Assembly: GCA_900119535.1 (NCBI GenBank)
Contig: FPJT01000019.1
Coordinates: 1 to 64,000 of the forward strand
Source: Ruminococcus sp. XPD3002
Lineage (GTDB): Bacteria; Bacillota; Clostridia; Oscillospirales; Ruminococcaceae
Length of the DNA stretch: 64,000 bases
Direction of reading: 5' to 3'
Shown: one piece after another, positions 8,881 through 17,622 of the stretch
How the letters are laid out: each line of letters opens with the position of its first letter
Numbering within the stretch: position 1 is the stretch's first letter
Translations under genes and position numbers: made by a program
Notes under the pieces: generated by a model
Seen by the model: only the letters and a program-made list of their open reading frames with translations
Databases searched by the model: none
Told to the model about the DNA's origin: nothing

Positions 8881-9024
8881 ATGAAAAAGCTGTTCGTTAC
8901 TGTCGCAGCAGTCGCTGTTTACCTGTTTATAAGCGTAATGACAGGCGGCTGGGCTTTTACCTGGATAATATGGGTGTTTTATGCGGTCTATATGATATAT
9001 GAGGTCTATAAGGCTAACCAGTGA
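8881..9024 (+). CDS. Small membrane protein, 47 aa
   Basis: ATG at 8881 with AAAGGAG 8 nt upstream and its own consensus promoter. The product has two hydrophobic stretches (LFVTVAAVAVYLFISVM and FTWIIWVFYAVYMIYEV) separated by TGGWA, with a short positively charged start and end, so a two-pass membrane hairpin is likely. No family recognised. The promoter, ribosome site and stop make a complete small gene despite its length. It lies directly upstream of the glycyl-tRNA synthetase gene, which has a separate promoter. Confidence 0.7.
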   Translation: MKKLFVTVAAVAVYLFISVMTGGWAFTWIIWVFYAVYMIYEVYKANQ

Positions 9025-9053
9025 CCGCATACTGTCATTAGTGAAGTAAAGTA

Positions 9054-9082
9054 TTGACATTTTGCCGCTAATGCGTTACAAT
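9054..9082 (+). promoter_or_regulatory. Promoter of glyQS
   Basis: -35 TTGACA (9054-9059), 17-bp spacer, -10 TACAAT (9077-9082). The leader to the ATG at 9120 is only about 30 nt, leaving no room for a T-box. Confidence 0.75.
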
Positions 9083-9119
9083 ATAAAAGAATCAATTTGA
9101 TCTGAAAGAGGTATGATTT

Positions 9120-10526
9120 ATGCTTAAGAACAATGAAAAAGTTATGGACAGGATCGTTGACCTTTGTAAATCCAAGGGATTTGTTTATCCGGGTTCTGAA
9201 ATATACGGCGGTCTTGCTAATACATGGGATTACGGTCCTCTTGGCGTTGAACTCAAGAAGAACATCAAGAACGCATGGATGAAGAAATTCGTTCAGGAGA
9301 ACAAGTATAACGTAGGTCTTGATTCCGCTATCCTTATGAACCCACAGACCTGGGTAGCTTCAGGACATATCGGCGGCTTCTCCGATCCTCTCATGGACTG
9401 TAAGGAGTGTAAGACTCGTCACCGTGCGGACAACCTCATCGAGGACTTCGACGGCACTAACGTTGCTGGCTGGTCCAACGAGCAGATGATGGACTACATA
9501 AATGAAAAAGGCATCGTTTGCCCTAACTGCGGCAAGCACAACTTCACAGACATCCGTCAGTTCAACCTGATGTTCAAGACATTCCAGGGCGTTACAGAGG
9601 ACAGCAAGAGCGAACTCTATCTCCGTCCCGAGACTGCACAGGGTATTTTCGTAAACTTCGCTAATATACAGAGAACTACACGTAAAAAGGTACCTTTCGG
9701 TGTTGCACAGGTAGGTAAGTCTTTCCGTAATGAGATAACTCCAGGTAACTTCATCTTCCGTGTAAGAGAGTTCGAGCAGATGGAGCTTGAGTTCTTCTGC
9801 AAGCCCGGTACAGACCTTGAGTGGTTCAGCTACTGGAGAGAATACTGCAAGAACTTCCTCCTGAGCCTCGGCCTTAAGGAAGAGAATATCCGCCTTCGTG
9901 ACCACTCGGCTGAGGAGCTTTGCTTCTACTCAAAGGCTACTACAGACTTCGAGTACCTCTTCCCATTCGGATGGGGCGAGCTCTGGGGCGTTGCTGACAG
10001 AACAGACTACGACCTTACTCAGCATATTAATACAAGCGGCAAGTCTCTTGAATACTTCGATCCCGAGACAAACGAGAAGTACATCCCTTACGTTATCGAG
10101 CCTTCACTCGGCGTAGAGCGTCTGTTCCTTTCTGTCGTAACCGAGGCTTATGATGAAGAGGAGCTTACAACTACCGACAAGAACGGCAACGAGAAGAAGG
10201 ACGTTCGTACCGTTATGCATTTTCACCCTGCACTTGCTCCTTTCAAGGCTGCTGTACTGCCTCTCGTAAAGAAGCTCACTCCTAAGGCAGAGGAAATATA
10301 CGATATGCTTTCAAAGAAGTTCATGATCGACTTTGACGAGGCAGGTACTATCGGTAAGAGATACCGTCGCCAGGACGAGATAGGTACTCCATTCTGCATC
10401 ACAGTTGACTTTGATACTATCGAGAAGGACAACTGCGTTACAGTCCGTGACCGTGACACAATGCAGCAGGAGAGAGTCGCTATAGACGATCTTGTTTCAT
10501 TCCTTGAAGGAAAAATGGAGTTCTGA
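9120..10526 (+). CDS. glyQS: Glycyl-tRNA synthetase, alpha2 type
   Basis: 468 aa class II synthetase that charges tRNA-Gly. It is the single-chain dimeric form, not the GlyQ+GlyS tetramer. Visible are the N-terminal [18 protein letters not shown], a cysteine-rich insertion ([11 protein letters not shown] and CPNCGKHNF), motif 2 around [24 protein letters not shown], motif 3 around [10 protein letters not shown], and a C-terminal anticodon-binding domain ([13 protein letters not shown]). GAAAGAGG precedes the ATG. It is monocistronic with its own promoter and terminator. Confidence 0.97.
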   Translation: MLKNNEKVMDRIVDLCKSKGFVYPGSEIYGGLANTWDYGPLGVELKKNIKNAWMKKFVQENKYNVGLDSAILMNPQTWVASGHIGGFSDPLMDCKECKTRHRADNLIEDFDGTNVAGWSNEQMMDYINEKGIVCPNCGKHNFTDIRQFNLMFKTFQGVTEDSKSELYLRPETAQGIFVNFANIQRTTRKKVPFGVAQVGKSFRNEITPGNFIFRVREFEQMELEFFCKPGTDLEWFSYWREYCKNFLLSLGLKEENIRLRDHSAEELCFYSKATTDFEYLFPFGWGELWGVADRTDYDLTQHINTSGKSLEYFDPETNEKYIPYVIEPSLGVERLFLSVVTEAYDEEELTTTDKNGNEKKDVRTVMHFHPALAPFKAAVLPLVKKLTPKAEEIYDMLSKKFMIDFDEAGTIGKRYRRQDEIGTPFCITVDFDTIEKDNCVTVRDRDTMQQERVAIDDLVSFLEGKMEF

Positions 10527-10546
10527 TTGTAAATAACCGAAAATAT

Positions 10547-10582
10547 AAAGCCATAGTATTGCATGATACCATGGCTTTTTTG
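10547..10582 (+). terminator. Terminator of glyQS
   Basis: Stem AAAGCCATAGTAT (10547-10559) pairs with ATACCATGGCTTT (10566-10578), followed by a T-run. Confidence 0.85.
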
Positions 10583-10607
10583 TTGACTTTGTAGCAGTCC
10601 TGTGTTA

Positions 10608-10769
10608 TATTGCTCTCCCAACTAACTCCTGAATTTTCTTGCTTGTCCTGACAGCGAAATACTGCGTCAGAAAGTCTTGAAATGCGACAGCATTCCTGCG
10701 GCTTTCTTCCTTGCCTTTCTCTGCCAGTCCGTCGCAATATTTCTTCAAGAGTTAATTGGTGGAGCAATA
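10608..10769. repeat. MITE-like inverted-repeat element, family A copy 1
   Basis: 162 bp with imperfect terminal inverted repeats (TATTGCTC..AACTC left; GAGTTAATTGGTGGAGCAATA right, cut here for length). It is homologous over its length to the reverse complement of 17437-17597; both contain GCGTCAGAAA, CTTGAAAT and TTCCTTG in the same order. No open frame. It is a non-coding repeat, perhaps a miniature mobile element, lying between glyQS and the VOC gene. Confidence 0.7.
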
Positions 10770-10802
10770 CTGAGTTATTAACTTATTTACTGGAGGCGGC
10801 TT

Positions 10803-11204
10803 ATGAGATTAGACGGATTCGGACTTTTTGTCAGTGATATGGGTAAAATGATACGTTTTTACAGGGACGTTCTCGGCTTTGAAATAAGAGAGGATGAGGA
10901 TACTTCAAACGTTTATCTTATCAAGGACGGAACTTTGTTCCTGCTTTACGGACGAAGTGATTTTGAAAAAATGACGAGCAGAAAGTACGAGTATATCAAA
11001 GGAATAAATGGTCATTCCGAGATAGCACTGTATGTTGATACATTTGAAGAAGTTGATGCCGAATATAAAAAAGCTGTTGAAAAGGGTGCTGTACCGATAC
11101 TGGAGCCAACTACCGAACCGTGGGGACAGCGTACCTGTTATATTGCCGATCCCGAGGGCAACCTGATAGAGATAGGCTCCTTCAACAGACCTTTTGAGCG
11201 CTGA
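10803..11204 (+). CDS. VOC family (glyoxalase/bleomycin-resistance fold) protein
   Basis: 133 aa with the duplicated beta-alpha-beta-beta-beta VOC fold: first half begins GFGLFVSDMGKMIRFYRDVLGFEIRE, second half GHSEIALYVDTFEEVDAEYKKAVEKGA and ends YIADPEGNLIEIGSF. These blocks are typical for glyoxalase-like metal-dependent proteins; substrate cannot be told. The start has CTGGAGGCGGCTT upstream. Possible metal ligands are His in GHSEIAL and Glu in NLIEIG. No operon partner. Confidence 0.85.
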   Translation: MRLDGFGLFVSDMGKMIRFYRDVLGFEIREDEDTSNVYLIKDGTLFLLYGRSDFEKMTSRKYEYIKGINGHSEIALYVDTFEEVDAEYKKAVEKGAVPILEPTTEPWGQRTCYIADPEGNLIEIGSFNRPFER

Positions 11205-11213
11205 GTATTATAA

Positions 11214-11585
11214 TGCCCCGAAGTATAAGGTGTGTACTCATATAGCAGCTTTATATGTAATTATCGGGGGCAAACCTTTCTGAGGAAAGGTTCTTCCCCC
11301 GTACCCCCTTTCCAAAGACTTTTTGCTCCAAATTTTCAGCCTGATATATCCCTTACAAAAATATTTGCTGTTTATTTTATATATCAGCAAAGGGATATAT
11401 CAGGCTGAAAATTTAAGGCGAAAGTTTTAGGAAGGGAGTTTGAGGGTGACTCCCCGCAGTGCGGGGAGATGTCACGCAGTGACAGAGGGGACCGCCTCCG
11501 TCAGAGGAACCCTTTTTCAAAAGGGTTTCCCTCAATATCCCGTGTAAAAACTACTATAAGAGTACCGTCCTTAAGCTTCGGGGCA
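11214..11585. repeat. 372-bp inverted-repeat element, family B
   Basis: The ends are inverted repeats of about 26 bp: TGCCCCGAAGTATAAGG at 11214-11230 and CCTTAAGCTTCGGGGCA at 11569-11585, with GAGTAC matching further in. Inside are a perfect 25-bp inverted repeat (11330-11354 and 11390-11414, 35-nt loop), CTCCCCGC/GCGGGGAG, TGTCAC/GTGACA and AACCCTTTT/AAAAGGGTTT hairpins. No coding frame is convincing. It ends 8 bp from the stop of the lipoprotein gene and may act as its terminator. Probably a non-autonomous mobile or REP-like element. Confidence 0.6.
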
Positions 11586-11592
11586 TGTTTTA

Positions 11593-12426
11593 TCATACTA
11601 TATCACGTATTTTGGTGAATGTCATGGTGTGTCCTTCTATATACAGCGAAAGGGTAGTATCGTTGACGGTGTAGTCGCTCTCCAGTGCGGAATTAGGCGG
11701 CAGTCCGAGAGCCTGAAGTCCGTTGCTGAGGATATAGAGCTTGCCGTCCACAACCGAATACTTGCTGAGCATAGCGCCTATGAACGTTCTGTTTTCTTCG
11801 ATGTAGACACTGCATTTGTTTACGGCTACACCGAGGACCTTTGCAAGAGGATCGAGCAGTATGCCTTCCTCGCACTTGTATTCGCCGTAAGCGGAATCGG
11901 GATTCGGTGCGCCTGTTCTTTTCAGTTTCAGCATTACCTGACCTTCAAGCTCGATAGTTATAGTTTCGCCGTCGTATGTGGTATATTTTGAATAGTCAAC
12001 ATTCGGATCGTTGGTATGAACAACGCCGTTCTGATCGAACCATAGCTGTGAAGTGCTTTCAAATTCAAGTCCGAATTTACGCTTTTCACCGAAAACGAAG
12101 CGGTTCTCTGAATCGGGACTCTCCCATACTCCTACGAGTGCAGGATCGGCTTTCTTGTCCTTTGAGACTTTTTCTTCCTTTTCTTCTTCCGCAGCTTCTG
12201 TTTCTTCTTCGGTCGGCGGTTCAGTCTCAGGTTCTGTAGTTTCTTCCTCTATAGCAGCTATCTCTGTTCCGAGGGGAGAATACTCCTCGTCTTCCTCAGT
12301 TGTTTCTGAAGATGCTGTTTTGCTTTCTTCAACAGAGGACTTTTCATCTGTATCGGCTTTTCCGCAGGCTGTAAGCATAGAGGCTGCGGTAATAACAGCC
12401 GCAAGTATCGTAAGTGCTTTTTTCAT
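11593..12426 (-). CDS. Lipoprotein with acidic linker, paralogue 1
   Basis: 277 aa. Signal peptide with lipobox LTAC (cysteine near residue 21), then a low-complexity Glu/Thr/Ser region (about 25-95), then a beta-rich domain starting LVGVWES and containing LKLKRTGAP, YGEYKCEEG and a C-terminal LYIEGHTMTF. It shares order and short motifs (VGVWES/LGTWSG, MLKLKRTGA/MTLERTGA, GEYKCEEG/GEYNFVSG) with the neighbour at 12446-13183. The fold may be lipocalin-like; function unknown. It sits 19 bp after its paralogue in the same operon, anchored outside the membrane. Confidence 0.75.
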   Translation of the reverse strand: MKKALTILAAVITAASMLTACGKADTDEKSSVEESKTASSETTEEDEEYSPLGTEIAAIEEETTEPETEPPTEEETEAAEEEKEEKVSKDKKADPALVGVWESPDSENRFVFGEKRKFGLEFESTSQLWFDQNGVVHTNDPNVDYSKYTTYDGETITIELEGQVMLKLKRTGAPNPDSAYGEYKCEEGILLDPLAKVLGVAVNKCSVYIEENRTFIGAMLSKYSVVDGKLYILSNGLQALGLPPNSALESDYTVNDTTLSLYIEGHTMTFTKIRDIV

Positions 12427-12445
12427 GGGATATCTCCTTTATGTG

Positions 12446-13183
12446 TCAGTCTTTAACTCGGGTAAGAACTTCCTGAAGCGGTTCCTGAGAAGCTTCCGAA
12501 GAAGCTGATGTATCGGTGGTGTCATCGATGTATGTGAGTGTGAGGGTATCGCCGTCTATCTTGTAGCTGTACTTTACGGAGGTTGCAGTCTCGTCCACAT
12601 AGTTCATATTCTCGCTGAACATTTCAAGGGTATCATTGTTTCTGGTCTCGAAGTTACAATAGTCGACAACGGTTATGCTGAGTTTTTCACCTTCGACATC
12701 TGCTGTAACGCTGATTTTTTCAGGTTCTGTACCGAGTCCCTCGGCGATGTATTTCAGATAAGCGCCGCTTACGAAGTTATACTCGCCGTCCATAGTGGAC
12801 TTATCCTCAGCGCCTGTTCTTTCGAGAGTCATTATATCGAGTACCTCGTCGAATTCTTCATATTTGTGTGTTAGCTTGATAGTTTTTCCGTCAAATGAAA
12901 GGTCGCCGTCCGCGTATTCTATACCTTCCGAAACGGGGTTGCCGTCCTTATCGAAGTGTACGGAATCGGAGAAGTCCATAATAAGTGAAACTTTTCTGTC
13001 CTCCTGAAAACGGTATCCTGTTACATCTCCTGACCATGTACCCAATATAGCGGTATCGATAGGTGCAGAGCTTATGCGGCTCATACGTGAAGAGCTCTCC
13101 TCGGAAGGAGCGGCGTTGCTGCATGAAACGCAGCATGTGACAGCTAATACAAAAGCAGCGGCTATTCCGCATATCTTATTCAT
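12446..13183 (-). CDS. Lipoprotein, paralogue 2
   Basis: 245 aa. Signal peptide with a cysteine-rich lipobox region (VTCCVSC), then a domain starting ILGTWSGDVTGYRF with DFSDSVHFDKDGNPV, MTLERTGAEDKS and GEYNFVSGAYL. Paralogous to the downstream lipoprotein but without the long acidic linker. It is the first gene of a two-gene operon with its own promoter (13264-13292). Function not recognised; cell-surface location follows from the lipobox. Confidence 0.75.
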   Translation of the reverse strand: MNKICGIAAAFVLAVTCCVSCSNAAPSEESSSRMSRISSAPIDTAILGTWSGDVTGYRFQEDRKVSLIMDFSDSVHFDKDGNPVSEGIEYADGDLSFDGKTIKLTHKYEEFDEVLDIMTLERTGAEDKSTMDGEYNFVSGAYLKYIAEGLGTEPEKISVTADVEGEKLSITVVDYCNFETRNNDTLEMFSENMNYVDETATSVKYSYKIDGDTLTLTYIDDTTDTSASSEASQEPLQEVLTRVKD

Positions 13184-13263
13184 TGATAGATCCTCCGTAA
13201 CAAAACAAGTAATAATGCTCCGAAAAAAGTTGATGTTAAGCAGTATCGGAGCGACACAATGGT

Positions 13264-13292
13264 ATTATAGCATATTTTTTCTGCGATTTCAA
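13264..13292 (-). promoter_or_regulatory. Promoter of the lipoprotein pair
   Basis: On the minus strand: -35 TTGAAA (13287-13292), 17-bp spacer, -10 TATAAT (13264-13269), leading into the start at 13183. Confidence 0.7.
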
Positions 13293-13344
13293 TAGCGCTT
13301 TGCGTTAAATCTCCGAAACCGTTTCGGCGGTAAAAATACCCCAT

Positions 13345-13660
13345 AAAATCCAAAAGGCTCCTCCGCGGACGGAAGAGCTTTCTGGAGAAACATTGTATTG
13401 TTAGGGATGAAGATAGCTTTAATTATCTTTGCCGTTCTGGACGGCTGTATAGTTCCATACGTTTCCTGTGAAAACGGCGGTCATTCTGTATTCATGATGA
13501 CCAAATGAAAAATGCATCCCTGTTGCAGAAAGTACGGGCTTTAAGAGGGGAGGACACCCGAACCTGCGGTAAGCGCCTATTCATACCGAAGGCTTATACT
13601 CTCTGACAGGTAGCAGATCGGCTTGACCGATCACGGCACACGATATATATCGTGATCACA
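13345..13660 (-). ncRNA. Candidate large structured ncRNA of unknown family
   Basis: A minus-strand unit of about 310 nt between its own promoter (13666-13694) and a terminator-like hairpin (13356-13380, stem AGCTCTTCCG/CGGAGGAGCC, then TTTT). The next gene has a separate promoter, so this need not be its leader. Reading 5' to 3', stems are CACGATA/TATCGTG, GATCGG/CCGATC, ACCTG/CAGGT enclosing TAAGC/GCTTA, and GGGATG/CATCCC enclosing five hairpins (GGTCAT/ATGACC, CGTTT/GAAACG, GTAT/ATAC, GCCGT/ACGGC, AAGATA/TATCTT). No long open frame. The segment with GGCGC..CCGC..GGTT loosely recalls 6S RNA, but the length is too great. tmRNA, RNase P RNA and SRP RNA signatures are absent. Confidence 0.55.
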
Positions 13661-13665
13661 ACTAT

Positions 13666-13694
13666 ATTATAGCTCTTCGGATATATATTTTCAA
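13666..13694 (-). promoter_or_regulatory. Promoter of the candidate ncRNA
   Basis: On the minus strand: -35 TTGAAA (13689-13694), 17-bp spacer, -10 TATAAT (13666-13671). Near-consensus and therefore probably strong. Confidence 0.7.
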
Positions 13695-13821
13695 TCTATA
13701 ATGGTATCTAAAAGAGAAGATTTTTTTCATTTAGGGAAGTATATGTTCAATATAGTCTTGCGTTTCGGTTAAGAATATGATAGAATAGTATATAAAGAAA
13801 AATGTACCAAGAGGTGATAAC

Positions 13822-16065
13822 GTGAAGAAAAGGCTGCTTATCGGAGTTATAGTAACAGAATGTCATATCGATTTCCAGGAGGAGATACTGGGAGGTATTA
13901 TTTCACAGGCTTTCAGAAGCAAATGTGATATAGCGATAATATCTCCGCTGTACAATTTTTTCTCGGACTCTGTTCACAGGTCCGCCGATAAGAAAATTTT
14001 CGATCTTATACTCTCTGAAAAGTTTGACGGCTTTCTTTATGACAGAAATTCGTTCTTTGGTGACGGCATAAGGAAATATATAGACGATCAGCTTAAGCGC
14101 TCCGGCAAGCCTGTAATGCTGCTGGATTTCGAGGAACACCGCAGTTTCGAGACAACGTCCATCGACGATTCCGAAGCTTTCGAGGCTATCACCGACCACC
14201 TTATAGAAGAACACGGTTTAAGGAGGATATACTGCCTTACAGGCCCCAGGAACCTTTTCGTATCTGAGGAAAGGCTGAAGGGCTATAAAAATTCGATGAA
14301 GAAGCACGGCATAGAGGTTGCCCGTGAATGGTGCAGATACGGAGATTTCTGGACAGCTTGCGCCCAGTCACTGGCAGAGAGCATAGCTTCGGGAGAACTT
14401 GAAATGCCGCAGGCTGTTGTGTGCGGAAACGATGCAAGTGCGATACAGCTTATAAAATCTCTGGCTATCAATGGGATAAGAGTACCCGAGGATGTGGCTG
14501 TTACGGGCTACGATGCTTCTCTTGAAAGCTATACGAATCATCCTTCCGTAACGACTTACCGCCGTCCGAACTATCAGCTCGGTGCGGAGTCCTTCCGACG
14601 CCTTTACCGTATCATCACAGGCAGGATATGCAACAAGATACCGAATGAGAAGGGTATGCTGCGGCTCGGAGAAAGCTGCGGATGCGGTAATCATACGGGA
14701 CTTAAAAGCTCCGTAAGGCGCCGTCTTAAAATAGGTGAACGCTTTGAGCGCACGATGCTTTACAGTGATATGCTGTTTGACATATCAAGAGTGTCTACTC
14801 CCGAGGAGTTCGCCGACCGCCTTGACAATTACACCTATTTCATATATAAGATGTCTCATTTCGATCTCTATCTTACAAGAAAGTATATAGAGTCCGCATC
14901 GGGAGACATAAATGAGAAGCTGACTTTCACTACAGGGGATGAAGTGCGTCCGATACTTTCAAAATCCCTTGTGCTGAGAAGCTATTTCCCCGATGAGTAT
15001 ATCAGCAGCAATGATATACTTCACATATACGGTGAGGACAGGAAATATCCCGTTGCTTACTACATAACTCCGCTCCACTATAATGACAATTTCTTCGGGT
15101 ATGCTGCGGTGTCATTCGGAAAAGATCCGATCGCTTATGCTCCGCTTTACATGCAGTGGATAAATTACGTGAGCATCGCCCTTGAACAGGTCCGCATAAG
15201 GGCAGTAATGAACAGGACTATTTCCGATGTCAACCATGATATGCTCTATGACAGCGTTACGGGTACACTCAACCGCAGAGGTATAGAGCGCACTCTTGAA
15301 GAACGGCTCGGACAGGGCATACATTCCGCCGAGGCAGAGTGCATCCGCATCAACCTTACGGGAATAGGCAAGATGTACTATCAGAGCGGCGAGAAAAAAT
15401 GCGACCAGCTACTTAAAAATTTCACTGCCGCAGTAGAGAACTGCGTGAAGAACGGAGAAATATACGGTATCTGGTCCAATAATACCATAGGGATAGTGTC
15501 CTTTACCGCAGGACGTTCCGAAAGCCTTTACCGAAGTCTTTGCACGTATATAAAAGAGTCGGAATACGACGAGAAGCGGAATTGCAGCGTGGATTTCACT
15601 CTCGGAAGCTGTACCATGTCCCTCAGACGCAGCTATGACCTTTCCGATTCGATGTACAAAGCTGCCGTAAACAGGCTCTATACATACAATATTTCCGATA
15701 ATACGGGAAATCCGCAGTTCGAGAAGCTTTGCAGGCTCAGGAACGAGCTGAGGAGCGCTCCCGAAAAGCAGTGGAAGATATCCGATATTGCGGACGAGCT
15801 GTTCCTCAGCAAGAGCTACCTGCAAAAGATATACAAGACCTATTTCGGAAAAAGCATCATCGAGGAGATGATACAGTTCCGTATAGACAGGGCGAAGGAG
15901 CTGCTTCTGAACACCGATATGACCGTTACCGAGATAGCAAGGGAATGCGGTTATTCATCCTATAACTATTTTGCACGTCAGTTCAAGACCATAGAAGGCA
16001 TTTCGCCTTCGGACTACCGAAGCACTGCTGTTCCCGAAAAACAGCGTCAGAACGGAGGATCATAA
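13822..16065 (+). CDS. LacI-type sensor / GGDEF-like / AraC fusion regulator
   Basis: 747 aa from GTG with AGAGGTG upstream. Residues about 1-290 form a periplasmic-binding-protein sensor of LacI type without the LacI HTH (RLLIGVIVTE; LTGPRNLFVSEERLKGY; VVCGNDASA; VAVTGYDAS). A GAF-like middle follows (about 300-470). Next is a degenerate GGDEF-like domain (DSVTGTLNRRGIERTL; no GGDEF motif) and an AraC/XylS double HTH at about 640-740 (ISDIADELFLSKSYLQKIYK; VTEIARECGYSSYNYFARQF). No signal peptide, so it is cytoplasmic and presumably senses a sugar. It overlaps the next gene by 1 nt (TAATG). Confidence 0.85.
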   Translation: MKKRLLIGVIVTECHIDFQEEILGGIISQAFRSKCDIAIISPLYNFFSDSVHRSADKKIFDLILSEKFDGFLYDRNSFFGDGIRKYIDDQLKRSGKPVMLLDFEEHRSFETTSIDDSEAFEAITDHLIEEHGLRRIYCLTGPRNLFVSEERLKGYKNSMKKHGIEVAREWCRYGDFWTACAQSLAESIASGELEMPQAVVCGNDASAIQLIKSLAINGIRVPEDVAVTGYDASLESYTNHPSVTTYRRPNYQLGAESFRRLYRIITGRICNKIPNEKGMLRLGESCGCGNHTGLKSSVRRRLKIGERFERTMLYSDMLFDISRVSTPEEFADRLDNYTYFIYKMSHFDLYLTRKYIESASGDINEKLTFTTGDEVRPILSKSLVLRSYFPDEYISSNDILHIYGEDRKYPVAYYITPLHYNDNFFGYAAVSFGKDPIAYAPLYMQWINYVSIALEQVRIRAVMNRTISDVNHDMLYDSVTGTLNRRGIERTLEERLGQGIHSAEAECIRINLTGIGKMYYQSGEKKCDQLLKNFTAAVENCVKNGEIYGIWSNNTIGIVSFTAGRSESLYRSLCTYIKESEYDEKRNCSVDFTLGSCTMSLRRSYDLSDSMYKAAVNRLYTYNISDNTGNPQFEKLCRLRNELRSAPEKQWKISDIADELFLSKSYLQKIYKTYFGKSIIEEMIQFRIDRAKELLLNTDMTVTEIARECGYSSYNYFARQFKTIEGISPSDYRSTAVPEKQRQNGGS

Positions 16066-16253
16066 TGAAAAAGAATAAAAACGGAGCGGTATACGTTCTG
16101 ATAAGCATCATATTATCCGCACTTTCCGCTGTATTCATGCCATTTGTTGTGAAGCGCGGAGGTTCGGCAGTATATAACGCAGGAAGCAAGCGCAGGATAA
16201 AGAAAATGGAAAACCGCGAACCTGTGGTCATACGTACAAGAAAGAAGGGGTAG
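16065..16253 (+). CDS. Small basic single-pass membrane protein
   Basis: 62 aa. ATG overlaps the stop of the regulator gene and AACGGAGG lies just upstream, so translation is coupled. A transmembrane helix (YVLISIILSALSAVFMPFVV) is followed by a strongly basic tail (KRRIKKMENREPVVIRTRKK). No family recognised. It precedes the GTPase gene by 4 bp and belongs to the same unit. Confidence 0.65.
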   Translation: MKKNKNGAVYVLISIILSALSAVFMPFVVKRGGSAVYNAGSKRRIKKMENREPVVIRTRKKG

Positions 16254-16257
16254 TGCT

Positions 16258-17400
16258 ATGGAGTTCAATATAAACCATATGGCTGAGGAGGCTATCCGTG
16301 CCATAAACGAGAGAGTAAGAAACCTTAAGCACCTTAATATCGCTGTAGTAGGAAAGACGGGTGCAGGAAAGAGTACACTGATAAACAGCGTTTTCCGCGA
16401 GAATCTCGTCGAGACGGGTATAGGAAAGCCTGTTACCTCCACTATGAGGAAGATATCAAAGGAGGGATTCCCTCTTTCAATATATGATACTCCGGGTTTC
16501 GAGCTTGGTGAGGACAGACAGAAAACTGTCAGGGACGAGCTTATCGGTGAGATACGCAAGGGCATAGCTTCAAAGGATATCGATAAGGCTATACACTGTG
16601 TATGGTACTGCATAAATGCCAACTCAAACCGCATCGAACCCAAAGAGATAGAATGGCTGAGAGAGTTCGCAGAGGAAAATAATGTAACACAGGTACCTGT
16701 AATAATCGTCCTTACGCAGGGCTTTCTCAAAAGCAAAACGAAAGCCATGAAGAAGGCTATAGAGGCTGAAAATCTTGACGTTATCGGAGTAGTTCCCGTT
16801 CTTGCACAGGAGCTTATCGAAGAGGACGATGAGGAGACTATCGTATACAAGTCCTACGGCCTTGATATACTTATCGAGCTTATGAGCAATAAGCTTCCTA
16901 ATGAACTGCGTGATACTCTTCAGAACGTGCAGAAAGCGTCTCTGGAGTCCAAAAAAAAATACGCTCAGGCTGCCGTGGCAGCGGCGGTAACTGCGGCATT
17001 CGGTGAGGGATTCACTCCCGTACCGTTTGCGGATGCGGCTATGCTTGTGCCCACACAGATAGCAATGATAGCTTCTATAACGGCTATATTCGGACTTGAA
17101 GTGAATAAGAGCATAATCACGGGATTTGTCTCGTCAACAGTAGGAACAGGCGGAGCAACGGTACTCGGAAGGACTGTAGTATCAAATATAATGAAGCTTA
17201 TCCCCGGAGTCGGCACTGCTGTAGGCGGTGCAATATCGGGAGCAACTGCGGGACTTATAACGACCGCACTTGGCGAAGCTTACATCAAGCTCATGGAGAT
17301 GATGTATAAGGGAGAGATAGGGAAGGATACGCTTCTGACCTCCGACGGACAGGCACAGCTCACACAGCTTTTCAAGGATGAACTGAAGAAGAAAAAATAA
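16258..17400 (+). CDS. GTPase with DUF697-like C-terminal domain
   Basis: 380 aa. A dynamin/Era-like G domain: G1 GKTGAGKST (about residue 33), G2 threonine in KPVTST, G3 DTPG. The G4 position reads VLTQ where NKxD is usual. The C-terminal part (about 235-345) is alanine/glycine-rich and hydrophobic (AAVAAAVTAAFGEGF, PFADAAMLVPTQIAMI), like the DUF697 membrane-associated domain of YcjF-type proteins. A role at the membrane is likely but not shown. Last gene of the unit; a strong terminator follows immediately. Confidence 0.85.
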   Translation: MEFNINHMAEEAIRAINERVRNLKHLNIAVVGKTGAGKSTLINSVFRENLVETGIGKPVTSTMRKISKEGFPLSIYDTPGFELGEDRQKTVRDELIGEIRKGIASKDIDKAIHCVWYCINANSNRIEPKEIEWLREFAEENNVTQVPVIIVLTQGFLKSKTKAMKKAIEAENLDVIGVVPVLAQELIEEDDEETIVYKSYGLDILIELMSNKLPNELRDTLQNVQKASLESKKKYAQAAVAAAVTAAFGEGFTPVPFADAAMLVPTQIAMIASITAIFGLEVNKSIITGFVSSTVGTGGATVLGRTVVSNIMKLIPGVGTAVGGAISGATAGLITTALGEAYIKLMEMMYKGEIGKDTLLTSDGQAQLTQLFKDELKKKK

Positions 17401-17440
17401 CAGAAAGACCGTCCATTTTCAGGACGGTCTTTCTGTTATT
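17401..17440 (+). terminator. Terminator of the GTPase unit
   Basis: A perfect 14-bp stem (CAGAAAGACCGTCC at 17401-17414; complement at 17422-17435) with a 7-nt loop starts one base after the stop codon. Confidence 0.85.
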
Positions 17441-17597
17441 GCTCCCTCAATTAAACTTTGCCAAAAAGTCGAAATCAGAAAGGGAATTTATCAAGGAAGG
17501 AAAATGCAGAAATACTGGCGTATTTCAAGTTTTTCTGACGCGGAGAAATTTCCTTTATGACGAGAATTTGACGGCAAGGTTTAGTTGGGGAGCAATA
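17437..17597. repeat. MITE-like inverted-repeat element, family A copy 2
   Basis: 161 bp, ends TATTGCTCCCTCAATTAAAC and the inverted TATTGCTCCCCAACTAAACC. Its reverse complement aligns with 10608-10769. It lies between the GTPase terminator and the 3' end of htrA and contains no gene. Confidence 0.7.
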
Positions 17598-17622
17598 TAT
17601 AATGAGGAAGACATGAGTGCGA

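Noticed and set aside
9083..9119. T-box upstream of glyQS
   Set aside because: The leader is only about 30 nt from a clear promoter.
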